Shown piece by piece: positions 12,693-20,127 of a DNA stretch of 48,241 nt. This stretch comes from a virus. Where the stretch lies: positions 1-48,241 of the IMG/VR virus record IMGVR_UViG_3300028829_003582. One strand, written 5' to 3'. Both the position numbers and the translations under genes were made by a program. The notes below the pieces were generated by a model. The model was not told the origin of the DNA, did no database searches, and was given only the letters and a program-made list of their open reading frames with translations. Position 1 is the first letter of the stretch. Each line of letters opens with the position of its first letter.

Positions 12693-13694
12693 ATGCGTTA
12701 TCAATCAGCTGTGCAGATTATTAAATCCACCCTCGAGATGAACCCGCAGCAGGCGATCTACCTGAGTGGGGCGCCCGGCGTGGCGAAAACGTCAATGGCA
12801 TTTGACGTGGCCAAACAGTTCGGCCTGCCCGAGGACCGGGTCCTGTTGTTCCGCCCCTCACTGCGTGACCCGGTGGACCTGATGGGAGTACCATCAGTAC
12901 ACAACAACATGACCCACTGGAACCCACCGGCGGAGCTGATGCAGTTCGCTGAAGGCTCAGGGCCGGGCATGATTATCTGGGATGAGCTGCCGCAGGCGGT
13001 GACCCAGATGCAGAACGCAGCAGCAGGCTGCCTGCTGGACTGGCTGCTCGGGGACTTGCACATCGACAAGCAGGTGATGCAGATCGCCACGGGTAACCGC
13101 ACCAAGGACAAGGCTGGGGCCAACCGAGTGGTGTCGCAGGTGGGCAACCGAGTGAAGCACCTCGAAGTGGAAGCACATCTCGACGACTGGTGCAGCTGGG
13201 CATTCAGTGCGGGCATCGACCCACTGCTGATTGCCTTTATCCGTCTGCGCCCTGACCTGCTGCACGACTTCGATCCCAGCCGACTGAGCAACCCGACTCC
13301 CCGGTCATGGGAGATGGTCAGTCGCAGCTGCAACCCCCACCTGCCGGTGGACCTGTTCATGATGGACGTGCAAGGCCTTGTCGGTGAGGGGGCAGCGGCT
13401 GAGTACGTGGCCTTCCGAGATCTGGCAGCCAAGATGCCCAACATCGACGGCATCATGATGAAGCCGGACACGGCTGAGATCCCGTCCGATCCGGGCGTTA
13501 AGTACGCCGTGTGTGCAGCACTGGCGAACCGCACCACCAAGGATAACTTCGACCGGGTCATGAAATACCTTGAGCGCATGCCAACCGAGTTCGCAACCAT
13601 GACTATCAAGGACTGCATGACCCGGGATTCCAGCGTGACCAGCTGTGCAGCGTTCACAAAATGGGCAGTAGACAACCACCATGTTTTTATCTGA
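12693..13694 (+). CDS. MoxR-like AAA+ ATPase
   Basis: 333 residues; ATG 12693 with a CTGGAGA SD. Walker A is GAPGVAKTS (about residues 26-34), Walker B MIIWDELPQ (around 94-102), and a sensor-1-like IATGNRTKD follows. This spacing and the short N-terminus are those of MoxR/CobS-type AAA+ ATPases, which remodel client proteins together with VWA-domain partners. A DUF3150-like protein and a VWA-metallopeptidase protein follow on the same strand, as expected for a cognate set. The client in this phage is unknown. Confidence 0.85.
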   Translation: MRYQSAVQIIKSTLEMNPQQAIYLSGAPGVAKTSMAFDVAKQFGLPEDRVLLFRPSLRDPVDLMGVPSVHNNMTHWNPPAELMQFAEGSGPGMIIWDELPQAVTQMQNAAAGCLLDWLLGDLHIDKQVMQIATGNRTKDKAGANRVVSQVGNRVKHLEVEAHLDDWCSWAFSAGIDPLLIAFIRLRPDLLHDFDPSRLSNPTPRSWEMVSRSCNPHLPVDLFMMDVQGLVGEGAAAEYVAFRDLAAKMPNIDGIMMKPDTAEIPSDPGVKYAVCAALANRTTKDNFDRVMKYLERMPTEFATMTIKDCMTRDSSVTSCAAFTKWAVDNHHVFI

Positions 13695-13702
13695 GGTGGG
13701 GC

Positions 13703-13900
13703 ATGAACAAGTGGCTGGTCTGGTATATCAGCACCAAACACGAGCCGGTATACCTTGAGTGGCTGGAACTGTGGACAGCGGGCGAACTACCGCTGTCTCG
13801 CAGCACAGACGAACCCGGCGCGGTGTATGAGCGCGCCCTGCATGACTGGGTGAACGAGCACCACCCACACATCATCGTTGCATGGAGGATGAGCCAATGA
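13703..13900 (+). CDS. Small protein with terminal HPxxxVxWRM motif (65 aa)
   Basis: ATG 13703 with GAGGTGGGG SD, eight bases after the ATPase stop; ends in ATGA overlap with the next gene. The C-terminal HHPHIIVAWRM resembles the ends of two other tiny proteins at 16208 (HPDIWVEWRL) and 16294 (HHPAVVVEWRLF), suggesting a small paralogous family within this operon. Tryptophan-rich, soluble; no known function. Confidence 0.6.
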   Translation: MNKWLVWYISTKHEPVYLEWLELWTAGELPLSRSTDEPGAVYERALHDWVNEHHPHIIVAWRMSQ

Positions 13901-14172
13901 GCAGGCAACGCTTCAACAACATGACCCGCAAATGGCTGGCCGCAGCCAATAAGTTCAGGGAGATGTCGCCGCTGGCGCAGAGTGTGTTGGTACACCCTGG
14001 TGCTACCGACGACGACCTCTTGCGAGTGGCGCAGATCCAGCGCCGGCTGGCAATAGAGCTGGCCGGCGTGCGCAAGAAGCTCAACGACTATTACCGCCGG
14101 GACCGCAACGTCACCGATCCCATGGCACGCCGATACATCGAGCAAATCAATAAGACCGACCTGTTCGGCTGA
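13897..14172 (+). CDS. Small basic protein in the MoxR module (91 aa)
   Basis: ATG 13897 overlaps the previous stop (ATGA) and has GGAGG eight bases upstream; an earlier in-frame ATG at 13882 would overlap that SD. Helical, basic, no recognised motif (MSRQRFNNMTRKW…). It lies between the ATPase and the DUF3150-like gene, so it may be an accessory of the module. Confidence 0.6.
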   Translation: MSRQRFNNMTRKWLAAANKFREMSPLAQSVLVHPGATDDDLLRVAQIQRRLAIELAGVRKKLNDYYRRDRNVTDPMARRYIEQINKTDLFG

Positions 14173-14190
14173 GTAAATTGGAGCACTACC

Positions 14191-15048
14191 ATGAGCAATC
14201 TATCTGACAAGGCCATGCTGGTTAAACTGAAGCGTGGCATGTTCGACCCGAACGTAATGGACCGGACGATCACCGAGAACGTGGAGCACCAGACCGGCGT
14301 GAAGAATGGCGGGCGCTACAAGAAGCGCTTGCTCGCTGAGTCTGCCATGTTCAAGCGGGTAACCGAGGCATGGTCTGCCCTGTATACCTACCACCAGCAG
14401 CATACCCTGCCATGGACGGACAACGGGCCACGACTGCTGCCGTCCTGCATGTACCTTGAGTACACCGAGGCCATGCGTAACCTGCGAGGCGAGGCTGACA
14501 AACGCCTCAAGGTGTTGGCTGATAACTGGCTCCGTGAGATCCAGCACGACAGCGCCCGGCTCGGGATCATGTACAACCCCGAGGACTACCCGAGCGACAT
14601 AGCATCCCGGTTCTACCACGACATTCAGTTCCTGCCGGTACCCAACACGGGGGACTTCAGGGTACAGATCGACGATGCTGACCGCATGAGTCTGGAGCGG
14701 GCCATTGCTGAGGCTGAGGCCAACATCACCAACCACCTGATCACCGAGCTGATGGAGCCACTGCAGCGCATGGCAGCCAAGCTGGCCGTGCCTGCTGACC
14801 AGAAAGGTGGGGTGTTCCGCAACACCCTGATCGAGAACGTGGTGGAGACAGCCGAGCGGCTGAAGAAACTGAACGTGAACAACGACCCGGCCATGTCTTC
14901 GGTACTGGATCAGGTGGTGGGTGTTGCTGCCCAGTACCACGGCAAGGAGGACATGCTGCGAGGCGACACCCAAGCACGGCAGCAGGCTGCGACTGAAGCG
15001 CAGACCACAATCGACAACATCATGGACATCTTTGGAGGTGCACTGTGA
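14191..15048 (+). CDS. DUF3150-like protein of the MoxR/VWA module
   Basis: 285 residues from ATG 14191 with a TTGGAG SD. Mostly helical, with a central string …RLGIMYNPEDYPSDI… and then a PVPNTGDFRV segment that I associate with DUF3150, a family encoded between MoxR ATPases and VWA-like proteins in bacteria and phages. Its stop overlaps the start of the VWA gene (GTGA), which indicates coupled synthesis. It may bridge or assemble the ATPase and VWA subunits; that role is inferred. Confidence 0.7.
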   Translation: MSNLSDKAMLVKLKRGMFDPNVMDRTITENVEHQTGVKNGGRYKKRLLAESAMFKRVTEAWSALYTYHQQHTLPWTDNGPRLLPSCMYLEYTEAMRNLRGEADKRLKVLADNWLREIQHDSARLGIMYNPEDYPSDIASRFYHDIQFLPVPNTGDFRVQIDDADRMSLERAIAEAEANITNHLITELMEPLQRMAAKLAVPADQKGGVFRNTLIENVVETAERLKKLNVNNDPAMSSVLDQVVGVAAQYHGKEDMLRGDTQARQQAATEAQTTIDNIMDIFGGAL

Positions 15049-16208
15049 ATAGCGTAACCCCAAGCGCACACATCGAGGCGCTGTATCAGAAGGCACGTAC
15101 CCTGCTGGTGCTGGACCACCCTTTCTTTGCCAGTATCGTACTGCGCAAGCCACTGACGTGGACCACTGACATCCCGACAGCGGCCATGTCCTGCAAGACA
15201 GGCAACATCTACATCAACCCGGAGTGGGTGGAGGAGCAGAAGCTGACCGCCAAGAACATGGTCTTCTTGCTGGCCCATGAGTGCATGCACTACATGCTGC
15301 TGCACGGTGCCCGACAGGGCAGCCGCAAGGCCAAGGCGTGGAACATCGCAGCCGACAAGGTGATCAACGACACGCTCATTGACTGCAACGTGGGTGAGTT
15401 CATTGACGGCGGCGTGACCATGCCCGGTGCCCGAGACATGCGAGCTGAGGACCTGTACGACGATACCAGTGATGATGGTGACGGCGGTGAAGGTGAGGGT
15501 GAGGGTGAGGGCGGCATCGGTGGCTGCGGCGATGACCTGCTGGATGAGCAGATGACCGAGGGTGAGCAAGCCGCAGCCGAGGCACAGGCCAAGGTCGACA
15601 TGACCCAAGCCAAGCAGGCAGCCAAGATGCAAGGCAAGCTGCCCGGTGCACTGGAGCGCATGGTCGATGAGATCATCAACGTGCCAACCCCGTGGCACGA
15701 TATCCTTGAGCGGTTCATGGTGAGCTTCCGCAGGGATGACCTGAGCTGGTCACGACCGAACCGCCGGCACATCGCATCGGATATCTACATCCCCGGTACC
15801 AGCTACGTACCTGAGATGGGGCCGGTGGTGCTGGCAATCGACACGTCGGGGTCAATCGGACAGGCCGAGCTGGACCACTTCACCGGCCACGTTAACCGCA
15901 TCATTGAGGACTGCCGACCTGAGGTGGTGCATGTGCTGTACTGCGACACCGCCGTGGCAGGGCATGACATCGTGACGCTGGATGACCTGCCGTACAAGGC
16001 TACCATGAAAGGCGGCGGTGGCACCGACCTGCGGGAGATCTTCAACCATATCGACCATGAGGGCATCGAGCCTGACGTACTGGTGGTACTGACCGACATG
16101 TACACACCCTTCCCGAGCGAGGCACCGGGGTACATCACGGTGTGGCTGAGCACCAGTAGCGTGGACACTGCACCGTTTGGCGAGGTGATCCACTACGAGG
16201 TGGCGTGA
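15045..16208 (+). CDS. Metallopeptidase-VWA fusion protein (DUF2201-like)
   Basis: 387 residues from GTG 15045. A zincin motif HECMH (residues 78-82) lies in an N-terminal domain of the putative metallopeptidase kind, followed by an acidic Gly/Glu/Asp-rich linker (about 139-160). The C-terminal von Willebrand factor A domain has an apparently intact metal-ion-dependent adhesion site: DTSGS (266-270), GGTD with Thr327-Asp328, and Asp351 in VVLTD. VWA partners of MoxR ATPases work as substrate adaptors; the added peptidase motif suggests protein processing. Final gene of the AAA+ module. Confidence 0.82.
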   Translation: MNSVTPSAHIEALYQKARTLLVLDHPFFASIVLRKPLTWTTDIPTAAMSCKTGNIYINPEWVEEQKLTAKNMVFLLAHECMHYMLLHGARQGSRKAKAWNIAADKVINDTLIDCNVGEFIDGGVTMPGARDMRAEDLYDDTSDDGDGGEGEGEGEGGIGGCGDDLLDEQMTEGEQAAAEAQAKVDMTQAKQAAKMQGKLPGALERMVDEIINVPTPWHDILERFMVSFRRDDLSWSRPNRRHIASDIYIPGTSYVPEMGPVVLAIDTSGSIGQAELDHFTGHVNRIIEDCRPEVVHVLYCDTAVAGHDIVTLDDLPYKATMKGGGGTDLREIFNHIDHEGIEPDVLVVLTDMYTPFPSEAPGYITVWLSTSSVDTAPFGEVIHYEVA

Positions 16209-16297
16209 TGGACGACACGTTCGCTAGATCGTACGCCCTATGGAACTGGCGGATGACGCACCCGGATATATGGGTCGAGTGGAGGCTGCGCCAATGA
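16208..16297 (+). CDS. Tiny Trp-rich ORF (29 aa)
   Basis: ATG 16208 overlaps the VWA stop as TGATG, and its TGA overlaps the next ATG. The peptide contains HPDIWVEWRLRQ, similar to the ends of the 13703 and 16294 products. Tight coupling on both sides and the shared motif argue that it is expressed, possibly as a duplicated remnant of the same small family. Confidence 0.45.
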   Translation: MDDTFARSYALWNWRMTHPDIWVEWRLRQ

Positions 16298-16572
16298 CCT
16301 TCACAACGCGGCGTGACTTCGGGGCGTGGTCGCTGGAAAGGCACCCCAATCTGTGGTCCGACTGGGCATCCCACCCTGATACCTGGGTGGGTGACGGGTT
16401 CTTTGGGTGGTGCAAGGTGCACCACCCCGCAGTCGTAGTGGAGTGGCGCCTGTTCCAATCCACAACACAACACAACAGAAAACTGGAGACTGACTATGAG
16501 TACACAAGACATTGTTGCTTCGCTGGTCGCAGCCAGACTGGCGGGGGAGAATGGGGTCGTGATCAAGACTGA
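16294..16572 (+). CDS. Small Trp-rich protein with HHPxxxVEWRL motif (92 aa)
   Basis: ATG 16294, coupled to the 29-residue ORF. Contains repeated HP-W strings (RHPNLWSDWASHPDTWV) and KVHHPAVVVEWRLFQ, paralogous in appearance to 13703 and 16208. The last 26 codons read across the SD and start of the next gene (overlap 77 nt), so the end may be a run-on. No family recognised. Confidence 0.5.
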   Translation: MTFTTRRDFGAWSLERHPNLWSDWASHPDTWVGDGFFGWCKVHHPAVVVEWRLFQSTTQHNRKLETDYEYTRHCCFAGRSQTGGGEWGRDQD

Positions 16573-16882
16573 CCACCCGATCCCCATCGAGCAGGTGCTG
16601 GAGCTGGTCGAACCAATCGAGTACAGCGGGGCGATAGCCGACTTCTTCGACGACGGAATAGCTACTGTCACGGATGAGGATTACAAACCCTTCCGTGAAC
16701 GCTGGGCACCGGACACGGTTCCCACACTGTCCCCTGACATGGCGTTTGTGTGTGAGCTGGGGATAGGTGGTATAGATGCGGGTATCTGGGTCAGTGTCGT
16801 GAACCTGAACCGCAACGCCCCCGTCCGTAACCTCCCTCACGTAGTGGTAGAAGCGCCGGAGGCTGGCCATGTACCAGTATGA
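16496..16882 (+). CDS. Hypothetical protein (128 aa)
   Basis: ATG 16496 with SD CTGGAGACT. Acidic soluble protein beginning MSTQDIVASLVAARL; alternating beta and helical segments, no motif recognised. The SD shares eight bases with the complement of the proposed small RNA loop. Overlaps the preceding and following genes slightly. Confidence 0.6.
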   Translation: MSTQDIVASLVAARLAGENGVVIKTDHPIPIEQVLELVEPIEYSGAIADFFDDGIATVTDEDYKPFRERWAPDTVPTLSPDMAFVCELGIGGIDAGIWVSVVNLNRNAPVRNLPHVVVEAPEAGHVPV

Positions 16883-17117
16883 CGACGAGGAATCCGTACC
16901 ACTGGTGGTGTGTACGAGGCACGTCTTGCAGCTGGTGCATACCGTGACCATGGATGAGGACGCCGATCAGGCAACACTCGACATGGCGAACAGTCTACTC
17001 AGCGGCATCCTGCCCGAGCTGCGATATCCAACAACGACTTTGCATGAGGACCTTGAGCCTATGTTCAAGGCATTGAGTGATCGTTATGAACGAAGCAACC
17101 CAGAGCCAAGTGATTGA
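16869..17117 (+). CDS. Hypothetical acidic protein (82 aa)
   Basis: ATG 16869 overlaps the previous gene by 14 bases, with GGAGG upstream. Acidic, helical (MYQYDDEESVPLV…). The next gene begins within its last 32 bases. No recognised domain. Confidence 0.5.
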   Translation: MYQYDDEESVPLVVCTRHVLQLVHTVTMDEDADQATLDMANSLLSGILPELRYPTTTLHEDLEPMFKALSDRYERSNPEPSD

Positions 17118-17391
17118 GGAGCTGTGGGAATACTGGCGGCTGGCCATTGACGAGACCAAGTCAGTGGTGTCGCTGGTCGAGACCGGCAAGCCGGTCCCCC
17201 TCGACTCTGCCCGGCGCAGAGTCAACCTGCTCAACAGCTACTGGACGAAGTACCTGCTGCACTCAATAAGGGCCGAGTGCCAGCACACCAAGCTACCACA
17301 CGAGAGTGCCAAGGACTGGCTGCGAACCAAAGTCGTGATCCTCCGCATGGCGGGGGTCAAAATAAAAATACCTGAGAGGCTACTGGAATGA
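17086..17391 (+). CDS. Hypothetical helical protein (101 aa)
   Basis: ATG 17086 is chosen over GTG 17077; GAGTGA lies just upstream. Predominantly helical with a basic second half (NSYWTKYLLHSIRAEC…). No motif recognised. It is the last gene before a strong hairpin at 17418-17441, so it probably ends a transcriptional or processing unit. Confidence 0.55.
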   Translation: MNEATQSQVIEELWEYWRLAIDETKSVVSLVETGKPVPLDSARRRVNLLNSYWTKYLLHSIRAECQHTKLPHESAKDWLRTKVVILRMAGVKIKIPERLLE

Positions 17392-17417
17392 AGGAGTGCT
17401 GCTGAGGGAAAAAGACC

Positions 17418-17441
17418 CCCCGATCGGTGACCCGATCGGGG
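17418..17441. terminator. Strong 10-bp hairpin between gene groups
   Basis: CCCCGATCGG / CCGATCGGGG with a TGAC loop, 26 bases after a stop. There is no T-run downstream on the plus strand; on the minus strand the stem is followed within four bases by TTTTT. It could be a processing/stability hairpin for the rightward message or a terminator against antisense transcription. Confidence 0.5.
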
Positions 17442-17529
17442 TGGAGAAGTATGTCAAACCAAGGGGCCTCAACTATAGGCCGCCATGTGCAAATGCGCAA
17501 CGATACAAATGACAAAAAGGACCACAACC

Positions 17530-17904
17530 ATGATCACTTTCGCAGACGACTACAGCAAATATGTGTTCAGCAAAACCCTCCAGCACATGGCAAATGCTGA
17601 GGGCTTCAACCAGCACAGCAAGGACGGTCGCCGCACCTTCCTTGATTACGCCACGCAGTTCCTGATGATGCCACATCAGGATGTGACCCTGATGATCTCC
17701 CGTGCTGATGTCAGTGAGAACGGCATAGCCAAGGAGATCAGCTTCCGATGGGACGCCATCGACACAGAGCGCGTGGACAAACTGATCCACGACCCCGAGT
17801 GGTACTACCTCAACCTGAGCAACTACAAAGGTGGCCACCCATTGGTAGGTGCCTTGATCAACCACGGCACCTCCGATAAGCCAAACTGGAGTAGTCACAC
17901 TTGA
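17530..17904 (+). CDS. Hypothetical protein (124 aa)
   Basis: ATG 17530 with AAGGA SD eight bases upstream; a GTG/ATG-less extension to 17485 has no SD. Soluble, mixed alpha/beta, rich in aromatic residues near the end (DPEWYYLNLSNYKGGHP). First gene after the 17418 hairpin; a CTATAG-type -10 without a good -35 lies at 17473-17478. No family recognised. Confidence 0.62.
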   Translation: MITFADDYSKYVFSKTLQHMANAEGFNQHSKDGRRTFLDYATQFLMMPHQDVTLMISRADVSENGIAKEISFRWDAIDTERVDKLIHDPEWYYLNLSNYKGGHPLVGALINHGTSDKPNWSSHT

Positions 17905-17937
17905 GAAATTTCATCGAAGTATCAAAGGAGCTTGAAT

Positions 17938-18213
17938 ATGAAACGAAGTGAGCTGTACAAGCTAGTCAAGAACATCGACGCCTGCGAGGATGCCATCCGC
18001 GATGTGGTTAAGGCAAGGTCCCAAGGCCACACAGTAGGCACCGTCGTACTGGTAGCGCCTGAGCAACCCGGAGCCGAGCCAGTGCTCCGCATCGACGACC
18101 CCGACCTGCGTGATGTGGCGGTCGACGCCATCATATCGGCTGTAGCAAAACGCCTTGAGAATTTGAATGAGCAACTGATGTCAGTGTGCCCCTCAATTGA
18201 CTTGAACTGTTAA
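17938..18213 (+). CDS. Hypothetical helical protein (91 aa)
   Basis: ATG 17938 with AAAGGAG SD. Amphipathic helices at both ends and a short central beta part (GTVVLVAPEQPG). Its last codons are overlapped by the promoter of the proposed small RNA (18202-18230). No family recognised. Confidence 0.6.
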   Translation: MKRSELYKLVKNIDACEDAIRDVVKARSQGHTVGTVVLVAPEQPGAEPVLRIDDPDLRDVAVDAIISAVAKRLENLNEQLMSVCPSIDLNC

Positions 18214-18230
18214 GCGGTTAACACTATAGT
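18202..18230 (+). promoter_or_regulatory. Promoter with embedded TTAACA palindrome, drives proposed small RNA
   Basis: TTGAAC (18202-18207), 17-base spacer, TATAGT (18225-18230). The spacer contains TGTTAA-GCGG-TTAACA (18208-18223), an inverted repeat of the half-site seen in the origin tract and in the terS promoter, in the right place for a repressor operator. Confidence 0.6.
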
Positions 18231-18236
18231 TGTGTG

Positions 18237-18357
18237 GCGGGCATCGGGAGGTGCCCAGTCCTGAGCGCATTGACTCAGTGCGTTGAGGACTTAGCTCAGC
18301 TAGGTAGTAGTCTCCAACTACGCAGATCTTGGCCCCCCGTCTCAGGGGGGATTTTTT
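18237..18357 (+). ncRNA. Candidate phage small RNA (~120 nt)
   Basis: Non-coding stretch bounded by its own promoter (18202-18230) and an intrinsic terminator (18333-18357). By-eye pairing gives: stem GGGCA/TGCCC (18239-18243 with 18252-18256) with a GGGAGG-containing loop; an outer stem AGTCCT/AGGACT (18257-18262 with 18286-18291) around CGCA/TGCG; a hairpin GTAGT-CTCCA-ACTAC (18307-18321); and the terminator. The CTCCA loop region (18309-18317) is complementary to the SD of several genes of this phage. A role as a translational regulator is inference. Confidence 0.55.
18333..18357 (+). terminator. Intrinsic terminator
   Basis: Six-C / six-G stem (18333-18338 with 18345-18350), loop GTCTCA, followed by A and six T. 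The clearest rho-independent terminator in the window. Confidence 0.85.
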
Positions 18358-18417
18358 CTATCGCTAAGTGCACAGCACCTTGGTGTGCTCAGTCATGGGA
18401 AAACGCGGAGGCTAACC

Positions 18418-18591
18418 ATGCACGACAAAACAATAATCAAGCAGCAGCAGAAGACTATCACTGCACAAGCAGCTGAGATTCAAGCCATGCGTGAGTGCAT
18501 ACTTACAGCGCATCGGTACCTGCAGAAGGGCAAGAGTAACCTGGCGCAGGCACAACTTAGAGCGCTCCTCAGAGAGCGCAATTTACTGTAG
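18418..18591 (+). CDS. Small helical protein (57 aa)
   Basis: ATG 18418 with GCGGAGG SD. Glutamine-rich N-terminal helix (IIKQQQKTITAQAAEIQ) followed by a basic helix; likely a short coiled coil. It begins just after the small-RNA terminator and a small hairpin (about 18370-18388). No function recognised. Confidence 0.55.
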   Translation: MHDKTIIKQQQKTITAQAAEIQAMRECILTAHRYLQKGKSNLAQAQLRALLRERNLL

Positions 18592-18608
18592 AAACTGGAG
18601 GCCACACC

Positions 18609-19385
18609 ATGCCTATCATGAGAACGCTTTACATAACCCCCTACGAATTTTTTGAAGACCCCGCCGACACATACGAAGGTCACCTGCTGGTGGACTCCGA
18701 CAACCACCGCAATGACAGCGTACGGGATGACATCACATCCTTGGTTGGCGACGCCATTGACAAGGCCATGCAGCGGCGGGCACCCGCACTGTTCGAGCAG
18801 GGTTACAGCCACGATGATGAGTACCTGCCCGTGGGTAACAACGGCAGCGATCGAGAGAACCCATACTGGTTCGACGCCGGTAACATGGAGGAAGTAGTCG
18901 GGAAGTACCAAGAGTTTGAGCGGTACATCCCACTGGAAGATCGGCTGTTCATCTACGAGGGGTCCTTGTGCAGTGACTGCGCACGAGGCAGGGTCGATGT
19001 CTACTACGTCATGCCATTGCAAGAAGCCCTTGGCAACTTGGTAGCGCGCAAGCCGGGCGACACCAAACCCAAGCGCCTTACCCTCAAGCGGCGCCTCATG
19101 CTGGACACAATGTGCGAGGCGATAACGACCGAGTACGAGGCGTACATCAACGGCGACATGTGGACATTCGACCTGCACGAGCATGCAGTGGACGACGAGA
19201 GTTGGTACCAGACCGACCCGATTGATTCCTGCTGTGGGTTCATCGGCTACGACTACGAGGACAACGGTATTCTGGAGCATGTCAGCCCGGAAGATCGCAT
19301 CGACATGCGAGTGGTGCGTGGATACAACTCGGGACCATTGGAGCTGGTCGACTGCCCTGACTGGCTGCAAGGCGCACCAGTATGA
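18609..19385 (+). CDS. Hypothetical acidic protein (258 aa)
   Basis: ATG 18609 with CTGGAGG SD. Acidic, rich in Asp/Tyr, with several Cys (CSDCARG, SCCGF) that could bind metal. No membrane segment. Its stop overlaps the next start (ATGA). No family recognised. Confidence 0.62.
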   Translation: MPIMRTLYITPYEFFEDPADTYEGHLLVDSDNHRNDSVRDDITSLVGDAIDKAMQRRAPALFEQGYSHDDEYLPVGNNGSDRENPYWFDAGNMEEVVGKYQEFERYIPLEDRLFIYEGSLCSDCARGRVDVYYVMPLQEALGNLVARKPGDTKPKRLTLKRRLMLDTMCEAITTEYEAYINGDMWTFDLHEHAVDDESWYQTDPIDSCCGFIGYDYEDNGILEHVSPEDRIDMRVVRGYNSGPLELVDCPDWLQGAPV

Positions 19386-19708
19386 ACCCTCCCCGCCAGC
19401 ACCAGCAATACACTGAGCAGGAGATCGCCATCCTGCGCCGTTGGGCCGGGGTCAAGACCGCAGCCGAGATCGCTACGATGCTCGGACGCAGCGTTCGCAG
19501 TGTCGGATACAAGCTGCGTGACCTTGGTCTGAGCGGGCAGCTTTATGGCGAACACCACTGGTCTGCCAAGTACGCGGACCTGCTTATTGCCATGGTCCTG
19601 ACTCTATATGATGCGGGCTTCACCCCCGCCGAAATATACAACACGCTGTCCCGTGCCGAGCTGGACCACAAGGCGATCAAGAACATAATCCATAGGAGAA
19701 AAGCATGA
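19382..19708 (+). CDS. HTH DNA-binding protein
   Basis: 108 residues, ATG overlapping the previous stop. YTEQEIAILRRWAG followed by TAAEIATMLGRSVRSVGYKLR gives a Myb/homeodomain-like HTH common in phage regulators and in HNH-associated DNA-binding domains; a second helical part (TPAEIYNTLSRAELDHKAI) may form another HTH. Style resembles the two-HTH protein at 4632. It is a possible reader of the TTAACA or CTGTCCAG sites, but nothing in the sequence links them directly. Confidence 0.68.
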   Translation: MNPPRQHQQYTEQEIAILRRWAGVKTAAEIATMLGRSVRSVGYKLRDLGLSGQLYGEHHWSAKYADLLIAMVLTLYDAGFTPAEIYNTLSRAELDHKAIKNIIHRRKA

Positions 19709-20127
19709 ACGAGAAGCACATGCACCCAAGCATAAAGATCTGCGGCAGCAGCACTTCATGCCCGTACTGCAACCAGACGTGGGATACCAATGACCCACAC
19801 CCACCTGAGTGCACGGCTGAGGCACGGCTACTGACCAACCCTGTGGGTGGGTACGAATCGCTGGAACGTGTGTTGGTCAGGGCATATGAGCAGGCAGCCA
19901 TTGGCAAAGGGTCAGTGCGCCACGCACAGAACACACCCTTCAACGAGCAACCAATGCAGAAGATCATCGACCTGCATGGCGTAGGGTTTGCTACCGGACA
20001 GGCGACCAAGAAACTGCAGGAGTCCCGCCGCCTGTCCCGTGACGCAGCCATCGCTGAAATGCTGGGAGCCATTGTGTATATCAGTGGTGCCATCATTGCT
20101 ATTGAGCGTGGGGTGCCGCATGACTGA
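19705..20127 (+). CDS. Hypothetical protein with N-terminal zinc-finger-like Cys pair
   Basis: 140 residues, ATG overlapping the HTH gene stop, AGGAG SD. The N-terminus has CPYCNQTW and a further His/Cys (HPPEC), as in a zinc ribbon; the rest is helical with a conserved-looking string (LERVLVRAYEQAAIGKGSVRHA) that I associate with phage proteins of unknown role. Overlaps the next start by eight bases. Confidence 0.6.
   Translation: MNEKHMHPSIKICGSSTSCPYCNQTWDTNDPHPPECTAEARLLTNPVGGYESLERVLVRAYEQAAIGKGSVRHAQNTPFNEQPMQKIIDLHGVGFATGQATKKLQESRRLSRDAAIAEMLGAIVYISGAIIAIERGVPHD

Noticed and set aside
12758-13741. Long antisense frame opposite the MoxR-like ATPase
   Set aside because: The plus-strand product has Walker A/B motifs and a good SD; the antisense product has no motif.
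17468-17478. CTCAACTATAG string resembling a T7-type promoter core (also at 3541-3551; TATAG also at 18225)
   Set aside because: The rest of a T7-like promoter is missing, no phage RNA polymerase gene was seen, and the strings fit -10 elements of host RNA polymerase better.
18258-18330. tRNA-like sequence (TTAGCTCAGCTAGGTAG) in the small RNA
   Set aside because: The D-arm string matches tRNA, but no acceptor pairing, anticodon stem or T-arm (GGTTCGA-type) can be found, and the stem of the loop at 18307-18321 fits a different structure.
18234-18476. Open frame crossing the small RNA and terminator
   Set aside because: It starts from a GTG without SD, reads through the terminator and overlaps the 18418 gene; the composition is not protein-like.
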